Notes: generated from the letters alone by a model not told the origin. Positions 51,153 to 60,744 are shown, counted from the stretch's first letter. The stretch: 64,000 bases of DNA from Mycobacteroides franklinii (GCF_002013895.1 NZ_MAFQ01000011.1:167125-231124); one strand, 5' to 3'. A program made the numbers and translations.

Positions 51153-51782
51153 TCACGGCTGGCCGGGGTTGAGCTTGACGAAGAGCGCCTCCGCCTCGGC
51201 GAGCACATCATCCCCGTCGAGCAGTCGGCCGGTCATGAACACCTTGCGCCCTTCCACGCGATCCAAGGTGCAGTCGTACTGCAGTTCCTTCTCGATGGGC
51301 GTGATCTTGCGGTAGTTGATGTTCAGGTAGGCGGTGCGCAACTTACGTAGATCGGTCAGTAGCAGCGAGCCAGTACCGAAGATGGTGTCGAAGAGCAGCC
51401 CGAGGCAGCCGCCGTGCACCGCACCATTGCGCCCTAGGTGGTAGCGACTGAAAGTGGCTGTGCCGGCGAGAACTCCGTTATCGAAGCTGTCGATGGTCAT
51501 CGGCACCAGCAAGATGTTGCCGCGCAGCGGCAGATCGGTGCGCCGGCCCGAGGGCGAGTCCCATTCCGAGACCTCATAGGGAGCCAACAGCGCGTTCATG
51601 GCTTCGAGCTGGCCGGCCAACTCGGTGATCACCTCGTCGGGAGGCAGCGCGGCGCGGGCACGGTCCTGCAGGGTCCGCAGTGCGTCGATGAAACGGCCGT
51701 AGTCAGGGCCGCCCTTAAGGGTGGGATCGGGTGGGTTGAACCCGCCGCCCTCATGCGCAGTTAGTGCTTCCTCGGTGGTCAT
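51153..51782 (-). CDS. PaaI/hotdog-fold thioesterase family protein
   Basis: A 209-residue hotdog-fold protein. The helix-start motif RNGAVHGGCLGLLFDTIFG with HGG is typical of PaaI-type thioesterases, preceded by a 100-residue N-terminal extension of unknown role. The substrate acyl-CoA is unknown. Confidence 0.87.
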   Translation of the reverse strand: MTTEEALTAHEGGGFNPPDPTLKGGPDYGRFIDALRTLQDRARAALPPDEVITELAGQLEAMNALLAPYEVSEWDSPSGRRTDLPLRGNILLVPMTIDSFDNGVLAGTATFSRYHLGRNGAVHGGCLGLLFDTIFGTGSLLLTDLRKLRTAYLNINYRKITPIEKELQYDCTLDRVEGRKVFMTGRLLDGDDVLAEAEALFVKLNPGQP

Positions 51783-51801
51783 GCTCCCCTACGTTATTGG
51801 G

Positions 51802-52299
51802 GTGGATATTGCACGGCTGAGCCAGCTCCCGTTCACCTACCCGGAGATCGGTGCGACGGCCGGTGAACTGCCGGCCAGATATCACCATGTGCGGGAATCT
51901 CGGCAGATCGGGACGGGTAAGGCCCGGTTCGAGGAAGCCGCGGCAAGCCTGATGCGATTTGGCATTCAACGCGGGATCGGGCTGCGAGTTCTGACGTCGG
52001 CACCCGAGGCCTCCGTGGGCGTGAACGTGGCGACGCGGCTATGGCCGTTCTGGGCGTTGTGCCGCATCGTGTACGTGGTCGATGAGCCGAACCGGCGCGG
52101 TTTTGCATACGGCACGCTTCACGGACACCCGGAAACCGGCGAGGAGGCGTTCATCGTGCGCTTCGACCCGTCCAATGACGTTGTTTCCGTAGAGATTACG
52201 GCTTTCTCGAAGCCGTCATTCTGGTGGGTCAGAGCGGGCAACGTAGTAGTCAAGCAACTGCAGCGAGTGGTAACTCAGCGGTATCTGAGCGCACTCTGA
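51802..52299 (+). CDS. DUF1990 family protein (UPF0548)
   Basis: A 165-residue protein with DUF1990 features: FTYPEIGATAG, RGIGLRV...GVNVATRLWPF, RRGFAYGTLHGHPETGEEAF and the C-terminal VVKQLQRVVTQRYLSAL. Function unknown. GTG at 51802 was preferred over ATG at 51781, which would overlap the divergent thioesterase start. Confidence 0.88.
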   Translation: MDIARLSQLPFTYPEIGATAGELPARYHHVRESRQIGTGKARFEEAAASLMRFGIQRGIGLRVLTSAPEASVGVNVATRLWPFWALCRIVYVVDEPNRRGFAYGTLHGHPETGEEAFIVRFDPSNDVVSVEITAFSKPSFWWVRAGNVVVKQLQRVVTQRYLSAL

Positions 52300-52474
52300 T
52301 TCCTACCGCGTCACAATTCGTCGGCAGAACCCTCCCCCGGTAACCTACGAGTTAGCTGCGCGTCGCCTCTAGCTATGTTCTGGCGTGTCGCCACATTGAG
52401 CGATTCTCTGCATTTTTGCCATTTAAATTACGTCATGCGCCTTTGACAGCAAAAATTTCAGGGCTTCAAATCGT

Positions 52475-52480
52475 TATGAT
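52475..52480 (+). promoter_or_regulatory. -10-like TATGAT
   Basis: TATGAT in an unusually AT-rich 235-bp gap, 54 bp before the secreted-protein gene. No well-spaced -35 is present. The rest of the gap shows nothing else. Confidence 0.35.
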
Positions 52481-52533
52481 GTGTAACCTGTTGTTCAACT
52501 TCGATTCATGCATTGTTAGGAGCTCTGAACCTC

Positions 52534-52854
52534 ATGGTTTCACTGCCCACTCGCATCGCGTTGTTCGCCGGGGCCCTGAGTGCCTCGGCCGCGATGTACG
52601 TGGCCCCGGTCGCAGCTGCACAGCCGCCGGTACCGCCCATCTGCGGTTCAGGGGAAGCCCCCTATACCCATAACTGCCGCACCGCATGCTCCGGCGGCGC
52701 CCCGCGCGTGGGTGGATCCTGCTCTCAACCTGGTACCGATCTCTACGACCGCGGTTTCCACGAGCCCACCCATGAGGGCGCAAACCCGCGCACTCCGCTG
52801 GGAACCAACCCGCAGGTGCCATACGGCACCAACACCACAACCGTTCTGCAGTAA
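52534..52854 (+). CDS. small secreted protein of unknown function
   Basis: A 106-residue protein with a signal peptide (TRIALFAGALSASAAMYVAPVAAA, cleavage after Ala27-Ala-Ala). The mature part is Pro/Thr/Gly-rich with four cysteines (ICGS, NCRT, ACSG, SCSQ). The ATG at 52534 follows AGGAG by 11 bp. No recognised domain. Confidence 0.78.
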   Translation: MVSLPTRIALFAGALSASAAMYVAPVAAAQPPVPPICGSGEAPYTHNCRTACSGGAPRVGGSCSQPGTDLYDRGFHEPTHEGANPRTPLGTNPQVPYGTNTTTVLQ

Positions 52855-53006
52855 CGCATGACGACGCGGTGCTGGAGCAGCTAGCTTCCTGTCGAAGACT
52901 TCGAGGCCGCGCCTCTGCGCGCGTCCGTCGCTCGCATCTTTCCGAAGCAATGGCCGCGAATTCCCATACGGGAATGAAAACGGGCGCCGCGGGGTAGAAC
53001 TCCCAC

Positions 53007-53429
53007 ATGGAACTCAACGACGCTGCGCGTGCCCTCATCGGAGCGGGCGCTGATGCCACGCTCGTCACCATCAACCCCGACGGCAGCCCTCAGGTGTCCG
53101 TGGTGTGGGTCGCCCTGCAATCCACACCAGACGGCGACGAGCTGGTAGCTGCCCATCTGTCGGGCGACTACAAGAAGTTGCGCAACATCCGGCGCGATCC
53201 TCACGTCGCCGTGACGATCCTTGGCCCGAGCCAGCTCGGGCAACAGCGCGAGTATCTGGCTGTCACCGGCTCGGCGCGCGTGGTCGAAGGAGGGGCACCG
53301 GAGCTGCTCAAACAGTTGGCTACCGCGCTGCTGGGATCCGATGAGCATTTCCCGCCACCCAATGCTCCTGACGGTTACCTGACCCGGATTCGCGTCGAAT
53401 CAATCGGCGGCAACGGGGCCTGGGTCTGA
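53007..53429 (+). CDS. PPOX/F420-type pyridoxamine 5'-phosphate oxidase family protein
   Basis: A 140-residue split-barrel flavin/F420-binding protein (TIGR03618-like) with VTINPDGSPQVSVVWVA, KKLRNIRRDPHVAVTIL and REYLAVTGSARVVEGG. It probably uses F420H2 or FMN for an unknown reduction. Converges on the acyl reductase gene 3 bp away. Confidence 0.9.
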   Translation: MELNDAARALIGAGADATLVTINPDGSPQVSVVWVALQSTPDGDELVAAHLSGDYKKLRNIRRDPHVAVTILGPSQLGQQREYLAVTGSARVVEGGAPELLKQLATALLGSDEHFPPPNAPDGYLTRIRVESIGGNGAWV

Positions 53430-53431
53430 TC

Positions 53432-54832
53432 TCAGTCGCGGATGAAACCCTTGGTGCGCATCAGGAAATCCGCGAGGAATCCATCATGGGGGATTTCGGG
53501 GGCCGCGTATGAGGTGGGGTGCCTACCGCTGTAGACGTTGGACACCGTCGGATCGTCGACGAGGGCGTCGATAAGCTCCCCGTCACTCGTGATCGCGTTG
53601 ATCACCAGCGAATGCCGCAGCGGTGCAAGGCCGTCGGCGCGCGCCCACGGCGCGACCCATACGCAGGGGAATGCCAACTCGGTGTTGAGCTTGTCGACGT
53701 CGGGCCGTTTAAGCAGATGTACGGCCGGACGTAGCGCGGCCGAACCATCTCCGAGGTCTGCAACCACCTGATCGGCACCCAACAGCGCCGTAGCGCCTAG
53801 AGATTTCGCCGCCAGGTACTCGGCAACCCGTCTGGCCGCGTCGAGCGGCTGGACCGGCAGGACGGCGCGTTCGTCGGAAATCGGCAGGGGCGTGATCGCC
53901 TCAAGCCTGGCCACGATGGCTTCCGCCAACGGTCGCGGATCGCCTTCGTACAGAACGGCTGTGGTGTTGGTGCACGCCATCCCGCCCTGCCCGCTGATGG
54001 ACTCGACAATGACATCCAGATAGTCACGCCAGTCCTGTTCAGCGGTGATCAGGATCTTGGTGCGTCCTGGCCCGTTCACCATCACCGTCGGATCGCCCGC
54101 GTACTTGTCCACGATGTCCTGCCCGCCGTAGACGACAGCGAGATCGGCCGCGGCGATGATCTCGGCCGCGCCCGCATGGTCGGTGGGCAGGTACAAAGCA
54201 TCTTCGGGCCGAAATCCCGCCTGACGCAAGGCGTTGACGAGCCGGTGACCCGTGAAGGGTTCGCGCCGCGACGGCCGGATGGCCACGCGATACCCCAGCG
54301 CCAATGCCTGCACCCACCCGCCGTGCACACCCGGACTGTTCCCCGACGCGTGCACAGCCAGCACCTCACCCCGCCGGGTCCAGACCGCGCTCCCCCGGCG
54401 GGTGCGCTCATCGCGCCAGTCCAGGGTCGCGCCCACCGGCCGGGCCGGTGTCACCGCGTCAATCGCGTGGCGAACAGCTTCGGCGACGCCTATCGCGCTG
54501 GCGCGCGCCACGGCGATGGGCAGTCCTGAGACCCGGCTGACCACGTCGACGTACTGATCAAAGCCGTAGCCCGCGATCTCGGCGTCGGAGAAGATCTCGG
54601 CAGCACCGGCCAGTGCAGCTTCCCGGCGGGTGGCCGGCAACGCCGCAACATTGCGTTGGGCGCGAATGCTGCGGCTGACATACAGCGGCGGCACGATGCT
54701 CAAGTCAGCGACCGGTGTCCCCGCGATATCGGTGATCACCTCGCGCGTGCGGGTCCGGTACGCACCGGCGGGGCCCAACGCATCAAGGGAAATAGCTGTC
54801 CCACTGACGTTTTCGGGCAGCGCAGACGTCAT
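53432..54832 (-). CDS. acyl-CoA reductase/aldehyde dehydrogenase, LuxC/EhpG-like
   Basis: A 466-residue aldehyde dehydrogenase-superfamily acyl reductase. The nucleophile is Cys287 in GQGGMACTNTTAV; the cofactor region HASGNSPGVHG fits LuxC-type proteins. It reduces an activated acyl group (thioester or adenylate-derived) to an aldehyde. It starts 1 bp after the stop of the adenylate-forming enzyme, forming a two-gene unit like EhpF/EhpG in griseoluteic-acid reduction or LuxE/LuxC. The long N-terminal open frame upstream is ignored. Confidence 0.87.
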   Translation of the reverse strand: MTSALPENVSGTAISLDALGPAGAYRTRTREVITDIAGTPVADLSIVPPLYVSRSIRAQRNVAALPATRREAALAGAAEIFSDAEIAGYGFDQYVDVVSRVSGLPIAVARASAIGVAEAVRHAIDAVTPARPVGATLDWRDERTRRGSAVWTRRGEVLAVHASGNSPGVHGGWVQALALGYRVAIRPSRREPFTGHRLVNALRQAGFRPEDALYLPTDHAGAAEIIAAADLAVVYGGQDIVDKYAGDPTVMVNGPGRTKILITAEQDWRDYLDVIVESISGQGGMACTNTTAVLYEGDPRPLAEAIVARLEAITPLPISDERAVLPVQPLDAARRVAEYLAAKSLGATALLGADQVVADLGDGSAALRPAVHLLKRPDVDKLNTELAFPCVWVAPWARADGLAPLRHSLVINAITSDGELIDALVDDPTVSNVYSGRHPTSYAAPEIPHDGFLADFLMRTKGFIRD

Positions 54833-54833
54833 C

Positions 54834-55925
54834 TCAGTAGACGCCCTCGATAACGGCTTCACCCTCGAACGTTGCGACCGGAGCGACCTCGCTGACCGAG
54901 TCGCCGATCTGGCCGTCGGGCCCCTGTCTACGGATCGCGCTATCACGTTCGAGGTTGTTGGGGATGAACATGCCCTTGCTGATGTGGTTCATTACCACCT
55001 GACCGCGGTGGCCATGCGGCACCCGCTCCCCCGTCTCGGGGTCGATGACCCAGAACACGACATAGGGCGTGCGGGGGTCGAAGACATAGATGTCGCCGTC
55101 GACGCGGGTCTTGGCCTGGGACAAGATCATTGTGCTGCCGAACGCCATCGCGATGGTCGTCGCCGGGAAAATTTCGCGGAGCAGGTCCAGGGTGTCCAGG
55201 TCCACATGAGCACCGCTGAGCAGTATGTAGCGGATCTTCTGGTTCACCAGGTCTGCCATGGTGTCATCGCGCGCAATCGCACCCAACAGCGGCGGGCTGG
55301 TATGCAGATTCGCCACATTTTGGGTTTGCAGCACGAACCTTGCCTGCTCCAGCACGTGCTCCACATATGCGGACACCTCCGCGGTGGCGCCCCGCGCCGC
55401 GATCTTCTTGACCCACCGCGGGTCCAGGTCCACCGGATAGAACACCGAACCCAGCCGTTCGCTCACCGCGCGGGAAAAATGGCCCACCCCATGTGGACCG
55501 CTGGGCATCAGGAACAGCAGGCCCTGGCCGTCCACGAAGCCGCCCGCGGTGAAGTCCTCGATCTGCCACAGGGTGATCTGCTCAACCCAGTCGGGCAACT
55601 GCGCGGTGCGTTTGGGCGCTCCGGTGGTGCCGCCCGATTCGAACACCTTCGGCACGGGCGCCGGCGATCCGTAACCGCGCGGAATGAGGTCCTCGACGGG
55701 CGCGTTCCGTAGCTCGTTGACCAGGTTGGGAAAACGCCGCAGGTCGTCGAAACCATGCACGTCGGTCAGCGGGTTGAAATCCAGGCCTCGCGCCGTCCGC
55801 AACCAAAAGGGCGAGCCGGTGTCCGCACCGAAATGCCACGCAATCGCGGCACGCAGATACGCCTCCGGGTCGACGTCAGGTCCAGCGCGCGGAACATCCA
55901 ACAGCGAGAAGTCGATCTCGGCCAT
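54834..55925 (-). CDS. adenylate-forming enzyme, EhpF/phenylacetate-CoA ligase-like
   Basis: A 363-residue protein of the ANL superfamily subgroup that includes EhpF and LuxE. The P-loop-like motif ESGGTTGAPKRT is at 96-107, and the aspartate-containing GSTMILSQ and MNHISKGMF segments follow. The C-terminal ligase domain of full CoA ligases is reduced. It is expected to activate a carboxylic acid for the partner reductase. ATG at 55925. Confidence 0.85.
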   Translation of the reverse strand: MAEIDFSLLDVPRAGPDVDPEAYLRAAIAWHFGADTGSPFWLRTARGLDFNPLTDVHGFDDLRRFPNLVNELRNAPVEDLIPRGYGSPAPVPKVFESGGTTGAPKRTAQLPDWVEQITLWQIEDFTAGGFVDGQGLLFLMPSGPHGVGHFSRAVSERLGSVFYPVDLDPRWVKKIAARGATAEVSAYVEHVLEQARFVLQTQNVANLHTSPPLLGAIARDDTMADLVNQKIRYILLSGAHVDLDTLDLLREIFPATTIAMAFGSTMILSQAKTRVDGDIYVFDPRTPYVVFWVIDPETGERVPHGHRGQVVMNHISKGMFIPNNLERDSAIRRQGPDGQIGDSVSEVAPVATFEGEAVIEGVY

Positions 55926-56074
55926 CTCGCCATCCTGACGCAGTGACCGCGAGGACGTAAGTGAACTCTTGGTGGCGCCGAAGATGATCGGGCTGCGCGG
56001 TGGCACCAACCTGCCCGGTAGCGTCCCCAGCGGAACCGGGAACGCTACCGATCGGGTGTGTTGCTATTCGGGTG

Positions 56075-56497
56075 TTAACGGCGCCAGTCGTCGCCGCGGT
56101 GGTCCCCGCGATTGTCACCTCGGTGGTCGCCGCGATCGTCACGATGGTCACCGCGATCATCGTGGCGATCGCCATCGCGCCAATCCCGCTGCCGCCCGTC
56201 GCGTCCCCAGCCGTTTCGGTCCCAGCCGTCACGGTCGCGGCCGTCACGGTCGAATCCGTCTCGATCCCAGCCGCTGTCGCGCCAGTTGTCGTCGTGGCAT
56301 TCGCGATCAAACCAGTTGAACCCCCAGATCGGGTTCCAGAACTCGCCTGGGCACCAGTGATAGCTCGGCGCCGGGAAGGCCGGAGCAGGGGCTGCGTTGG
56401 CGGTGGCCGCAAGGCCCAAACCGCTGGCGGCAATCGCTGCTGATGCTGCAATACCTACGAGAATCTTCACAATCACAGATCGAATCAAAGGACTCAA
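56075..56497 (-). CDS. secreted protein with Asp/Arg/Gly/Trp-rich repeat tail
   Basis: A 140-residue protein: signal peptide to about residue 36 (ATANA-AP), a short domain with YHWCPGEFWNPIWGFNWFDRECHDDNW (two Cys), then a 75-residue tail of repeated DR/DG/RG dipeptides (DRDG, RGDH). The charged tail is unlike globular protein and might bind mycolates, polysaccharide or metal. A GTG at residue 10 is a possible alternative start. Confidence 0.75.
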   Translation of the reverse strand: MSPLIRSVIVKILVGIAASAAIAASGLGLAATANAAPAPAFPAPSYHWCPGEFWNPIWGFNWFDRECHDDNWRDSGWDRDGFDRDGRDRDGWDRNGWGRDGRQRDWRDGDRHDDRGDHRDDRGDHRGDNRGDHRGDDWRR

Positions 56498-56664
56498 TCG
56501 TTACGTGCGCTAAATACTGAGCCGATACAGGTTCGACATACAACCGTGCCCAAATGGGGTCGGCACCGGCTCCGAGCAGGTCTGTTAGGGCGTAAATGCC
56601 GGTTATCCAGGCCGGCGTTGCGAAATACTGACTGCGTGAAGGTCAATGTGCAGGCATTGCGCTT

Positions 56665-58242
56665 GTGAGCGATGTGTACCGGGATGACACCGTGCATCCG
56701 GACACCATCAGGGTGTTCGAGATCGCCTATGCACGCATGGGGGTCGGTTTCGTCAGACGCGCAATGCTTTTCTGTCAGTTCGCTCTTGCGCTGCTGTTCG
56801 CGATCGTCGGGACGATGCTGGCCCGATTGTTCGTACCTGGGTTGACACTCCGGGACGTCGCCGTGCTCATCGCCCTCGGATTCACCATTTTCCTGGTCGA
56901 CGGGTTTCTGGCGTTCCGCACCATCGCACCGCGGCTACGGATAATCGAGGATTGGGCACGAAACCGGGACCCCATCATCGCGGTTCAGGTGTGGCAGGTG
57001 GGCGCCCAGATTCCCCTGGCACCGTTGCAGTGGGACCGGCTGCTGTTCGTCGCGGTTCTGAATCTGGGCTGGATCGGCATGCTGGGATGGCTGCAGTCGA
57101 TCCCGATCCTCACGCTGGTGCTGTTCATTCCCGGCACGCTGTTGACCAGGCTGTACTGGATGGGGATGCGTGCCATGCTCTCCGAGCAGATGCTGCGTCC
57201 GGTGCTGGCCGACCTCAGCACCGCCGCCGGCGACCAGAGGATTCCCGTTCGGGTACGAATTCCCTTGACCCAGAGGATGTTCGTCGTCACCCTGGCCATC
57301 GCCGTCGTCGCCGGAACCGTCGTGGCGGGAATCGTCGGCCCCCACACCGTGGCCAGCCTCGCGATTGCGGTGGGAGTCTCGATCGCGGTGGCGGTCAGCA
57401 TTGCCGGCGTTCTCGTGCTGCTGCTCACCCGGTCCGTCACCGAACCGGTGCGCGATCTGAGGGCCGCCGCCGATCGAGTGGGCCGCGGCGACCTCGACAC
57501 CTGGGTTCCAGTAACCGCCACGGACGACCTCGGCGTACTTGCCCAGTCGTTCAACACCATGATCAGTGGCCTTCGAGAACGCGACCGCATCCGCGCGGCG
57601 TTCGGAACGTATTTGGACCCTGCCATCGCCGATCTCATTCTGACCAGCGGAAACGAGGCGCTGGCTCTCGGTCAGGAGGTCGAGATCACTGCCCTGTTCC
57701 TGGACGTCCGCGGATTCACCGGCTACTCAGAGCACCGCCCGGCCAGTGAGGTCGTCGCGATGCTCAATGATCTGTTCGGCATCGTCGTGCCCATCATCGG
57801 CAAGCATGGCGGCCACGTGGACAAATTCGTCGGTGACGGGCTTCTCGCCGTGTTCGGCGCCCCGCAGCCGCACCGCGACCACGCCGACAGGGCGTTGGCG
57901 GCAGCCCTGGAGATCGCACGGACCCTGGCCGCGCGCCCCGACGAGCCGCAAGTGGGTATCGGGCTGAACTCGGGTCCTGTTGTCGCCGGAAATATCGGTG
58001 GCGCAGGGCGATTCGACTTCACCGTAATTGGCGACACCGTCAATGTGGCCGCGCGAGTCGAATCGGCCACCCGGCTGACCGGGGATGCCATTCTGCTGAG
58101 CGAACAGACCCTGCAACGGCTTGACAACACCGACGTCGCCATCTTCGCTGCGCGGCCGACGATTCCGCTGCGGGGCAAGACGGATGCGGTGGCGCTGTAC
58201 GCGGCCACCGTGGACGCAGAATCGACGTCGGAATCGGGCTGA
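56665..58242 (+). CDS. membrane-bound class III adenylate cyclase with HAMP domain
   Basis: A 525-residue protein with about six transmembrane helices in the first 260 residues, a HAMP domain (about 265-315) and a class III cyclase homology domain to the end. Metal-binding Asp are in FLDVRGFTGYS and KFVGDGLLAVFG, with the adenine-selecting Lys in the latter, Asp in DFTVIGDTVNVAARVES and its Arg and Asn. All key residues are present, so cyclic AMP synthesis is expected. GTG start. Similar to Rv1318c-Rv1320c. Confidence 0.93.
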   Translation: MSDVYRDDTVHPDTIRVFEIAYARMGVGFVRRAMLFCQFALALLFAIVGTMLARLFVPGLTLRDVAVLIALGFTIFLVDGFLAFRTIAPRLRIIEDWARNRDPIIAVQVWQVGAQIPLAPLQWDRLLFVAVLNLGWIGMLGWLQSIPILTLVLFIPGTLLTRLYWMGMRAMLSEQMLRPVLADLSTAAGDQRIPVRVRIPLTQRMFVVTLAIAVVAGTVVAGIVGPHTVASLAIAVGVSIAVAVSIAGVLVLLLTRSVTEPVRDLRAAADRVGRGDLDTWVPVTATDDLGVLAQSFNTMISGLRERDRIRAAFGTYLDPAIADLILTSGNEALALGQEVEITALFLDVRGFTGYSEHRPASEVVAMLNDLFGIVVPIIGKHGGHVDKFVGDGLLAVFGAPQPHRDHADRALAAALEIARTLAARPDEPQVGIGLNSGPVVAGNIGGAGRFDFTVIGDTVNVAARVESATRLTGDAILLSEQTLQRLDNTDVAIFAARPTIPLRGKTDAVALYAATVDAESTSESG

Positions 58243-58283
58243 GCATCTCACTAAGCCAAAGACGGGACTCGGCTTGCCCAAGT

Positions 58284-58299
58284 AACGTTCGTCAACGTT
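58284..58299. repeat. two AACGTT palindromes 10 bp apart
   Basis: AACGTTCGTCAACGTT in the 253-bp gap between the cyclase and the hydrolase. Helical spacing of one turn suggests a possible dimeric regulator site. Low support. Confidence 0.3.
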
Positions 58300-58495
58300 C
58301 AGTTCTCCCGCTGCGCAGTTGCCGCTCCCCGTCACCAACAACGCGACGACTGGACTACGTCGGGCCCTGCGGCCAATGCACCCATGTGTCATGCATGCCA
58401 CAAACCGTTGTACGTCGACCGGTCTACTGAAAGGCTTTTGGTGAACCAACCGATGAGCCGGGCAGTGACAACAAGAATGAGGGCGCGAACTACTT

Positions 58496-59542
58496 ATGGT
58501 CTCGATTCCGGTGTCGGCGAGAAACTTGTTCTCCATTACTTTCGGCGACGGTGTTCGCCCACCCCGGCCGACCAGCCACGTTGTGCTGTTCGACGAACCG
58601 CATCGCCAGTTGCGTCGTTATGGCACTGACGATCCGCGCGACTCCAGCGCCATCCCGGTCCTCTTGGTTCCCCCGTTGGCCGCGTCGGCGACATGCTACG
58701 ACCTTGCCCCGGGTCAGTCGCTGGTGGCGCACCTGCTCGAGGAAGGCCGCACACCTTACGTCGTTGACTATGGTGAGATCGGTTGGGCGGATAGATATCT
58801 GGGCCTTGAGTCCTTCTTCGCCGATATCATTCCGCAGGCCATCGAGCGGGTACTCATCGATTCCGGACAGCCGCAGCTCGACCTGATCGGATGGAGCCTC
58901 GGCGGCACCCTGAGCCTTTTGACGGCCGCAGCCGACCGAGGATTACCAATCCGCTCGATCGTTGCTATCGGTACCCCGTTGGACTACGGACAAATCCCGG
59001 GATATCCCGAGGCGCGCCGAATCACCAAGCCCACCAACGGCTATGCCGTCACCACGGTGTTGCGGGCACTCGGCGGTATTCCTGCTCCGGTGGTACAGGC
59101 CGCCTACCGCGCCACCTCGTGGGACCGTGAAATCAAACGCCCCTGGTTTCTCCTGAACAATCTGGACAACACCGAAGCTTTGGCCAAGGCTGAGGTGATC
59201 GACCGCTTTCAGGACGCCTTCCCGGGCTATCCGGGGCGGGCGGTGTCGCAGATGTGGGGCCGATTTATCTATCACGACGAGATCGCCGCTGGCGTCGTCA
59301 ATGTCGCGGGTTACACCCTCGATCTGACGGCGCTGACACTGCCGATCCGGCTATTCGGCAGCCACCGTGATGCCATCGCGCCCTGGCAGTGCGTGCACAA
59401 CGGCGTCGCAATGCTCAAGTCGGCGGACGTTCGGTTCACCACGGTGGAGGCGAGCCATCTCGGGCTGGTGGCATTGTCGGCCGGTGTCAACGAGACGTGG
59501 CCGGCCATCGACAACTTTCTGGCCGAGCTGGACCGGCGCTAG
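58496..59542 (+). CDS. alpha/beta hydrolase, PhaC-like family but with Ser nucleophile
   Basis: A 348-residue alpha/beta hydrolase with the nucleophile elbow GWSLGGT, resembling mycobacterial PHA-synthase-like proteins; PHA synthases use Cys there, so this is more likely an esterase or thioesterase. The segment VPPLAASATCYDLAPGQSLVAHLL and His in EASHLGLV are the expected other parts. Start ATG at 58496 is uncertain. Confidence 0.85.
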   Translation: MVSIPVSARNLFSITFGDGVRPPRPTSHVVLFDEPHRQLRRYGTDDPRDSSAIPVLLVPPLAASATCYDLAPGQSLVAHLLEEGRTPYVVDYGEIGWADRYLGLESFFADIIPQAIERVLIDSGQPQLDLIGWSLGGTLSLLTAAADRGLPIRSIVAIGTPLDYGQIPGYPEARRITKPTNGYAVTTVLRALGGIPAPVVQAAYRATSWDREIKRPWFLLNNLDNTEALAKAEVIDRFQDAFPGYPGRAVSQMWGRFIYHDEIAAGVVNVAGYTLDLTALTLPIRLFGSHRDAIAPWQCVHNGVAMLKSADVRFTTVEASHLGLVALSAGVNETWPAIDNFLAELDRR

Positions 59543-59804
59543 TTTGGCGGCATCCAACACGACTCTTCATCTGCTCAGATCAGGTTCACCGCCGGGGCCG
59601 ATGCTCTGGGACCCAGTCAGTCCGGCCGCGTGAGAATGCGACGCAGACCATCAGAACCGGGCCAAGTACCGACCGCTGAGCCGGCTGCCAGCGGTGCGGA
59701 TAGCGTCCGGAGTGGGCACTGACGTCCGGAGCCGCCGGCTTGGGCGTAACTTCTCCGCGGCGTACAGAGTTGAAGATCTCTTCTGCCTGTCCTATATCGG
59801 GCCC

Positions 59805-59965
59805 TCAAAACGTCGAACTGCCAGAAGGTTTGAGAACGAATCCATGCTCGCCACCAATGGTGTCGAGGCAAGCCACCGTCCTATTGGTATCAACCGCACA
59901 CGTGCCGTGGCCGTACGATACCTTCTGCCCCACAGCCAGTAGGGATCCCCTGTTGGTTGGCCCGG
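59805..59965 (-). pseudogene. C-terminal fragment of a mycobacterial secreted protein
   Basis: The minus-strand frame ending at TGA 59807-59805 reads LAVGQKVSYGHGTCAVDTNR then TVACLDTIGGEHGFVLKPSG and ends SSTF. This is the typical C-terminus of a mycobacterial secreted family with two Cys (SYGxxTCxVD...CxxxxxGHGF). Upstream, a TAA and a frame change interrupt it, and no signal peptide is found. The rest of the 59543-60111 gap shows nothing else. Confidence 0.55.
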
Positions 59966-60111
59966 TGACTTACCGTCACAGCCTCCGTAGAAGTAATGCG
60001 ACAGTTGATGCGTCGTCCCGGCACTGCCGTGGCTGGGCTCCACCTCGCCGACCACACAATCGCCAGACTTCGGGGTCGCCACTTCGCGATTCACCGCGGA
60101 CTACTCCGTGG

Positions 60112-60498
60112 CTATTCCGGGAGTGGCTGATCGTCGACCTTCACACGGAAGTCGACCTTGTCGCCCTCTACTTTTGTGACAGTGAGGGTCAGACCGGCTT
60201 TCTGACCGGCTTCGCTCATCACGCATCGTTGGGTAGCGCCCACGGTCGCGTCAAGCGGCCCATCGCATATGACCGAATCCACCTTGCCCCCGAATTGAGC
60301 GTCGAGACGCTGTGCCGCGATCTTGGCAGCCTGTTCTTTCGGAACCTGTCGTACCGATGAAATCGGTGGCGTGCCTACCGATGAGTTCGCTGTTGTTTCA
60401 GGCGTTATCGTTCCAGCATGCCATGTCGACGTGACTGAACACCCTGATGCAATAAGAGCTGCCAAAATAAGAGTCGCCGCCATTGGTGCGCTTTGCAT
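60112..60498 (-). CDS. DUF4333 family lipoprotein
   Basis: A 128-residue lipoprotein. The signal peptide has the lipobox LIASGC (Cys20). The mature part has the DUF4333 core: VRQVPKEQAAKIAAQRL ... VICDGPLDATVGATQRCVM with two Cys. Function unknown. It is divergent from the MerR gene. Confidence 0.88.
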   Translation of the reverse strand: MQSAPMAATLILAALIASGCSVTSTWHAGTITPETTANSSVGTPPISSVRQVPKEQAAKIAAQRLDAQFGGKVDSVICDGPLDATVGATQRCVMSEAGQKAGLTLTVTKVEGDKVDFRVKVDDQPLPE

Positions 60499-60744
60499 TC
60501 TGCTGCCTACTCGCTTTCTTGCACGACGATTGAATCGAATAGCTCGTTTGGAGCATGTAGCACTCGTCGACGGTAGACATTCTGGGCCGCAACCGGGGCA
60601 TCGCCAGTCACAGACAAATAACCCCCTTCAACACGCGATTCTGGAGCCTACGGCCGGTTTGGCGAACCGAATCCGTAACCGCACCGCCGATCCACATACC
60701 TGCGGGTGGAGAACATCTCGTTGCTGCTGCTCTTACTGTCGGGT

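Noticed and set aside
52443..52480. TTGACA ... TATGAT as a sigma-A promoter
   Set aside because: The spacer is 26 bp, too long for a normal promoter; only the -10-like element was kept at low confidence.
58496..59542. PHA synthase (PhaC)
   Set aside because: The nucleophile elbow is GWSLGG with Ser, not the Cys of PHA synthases.
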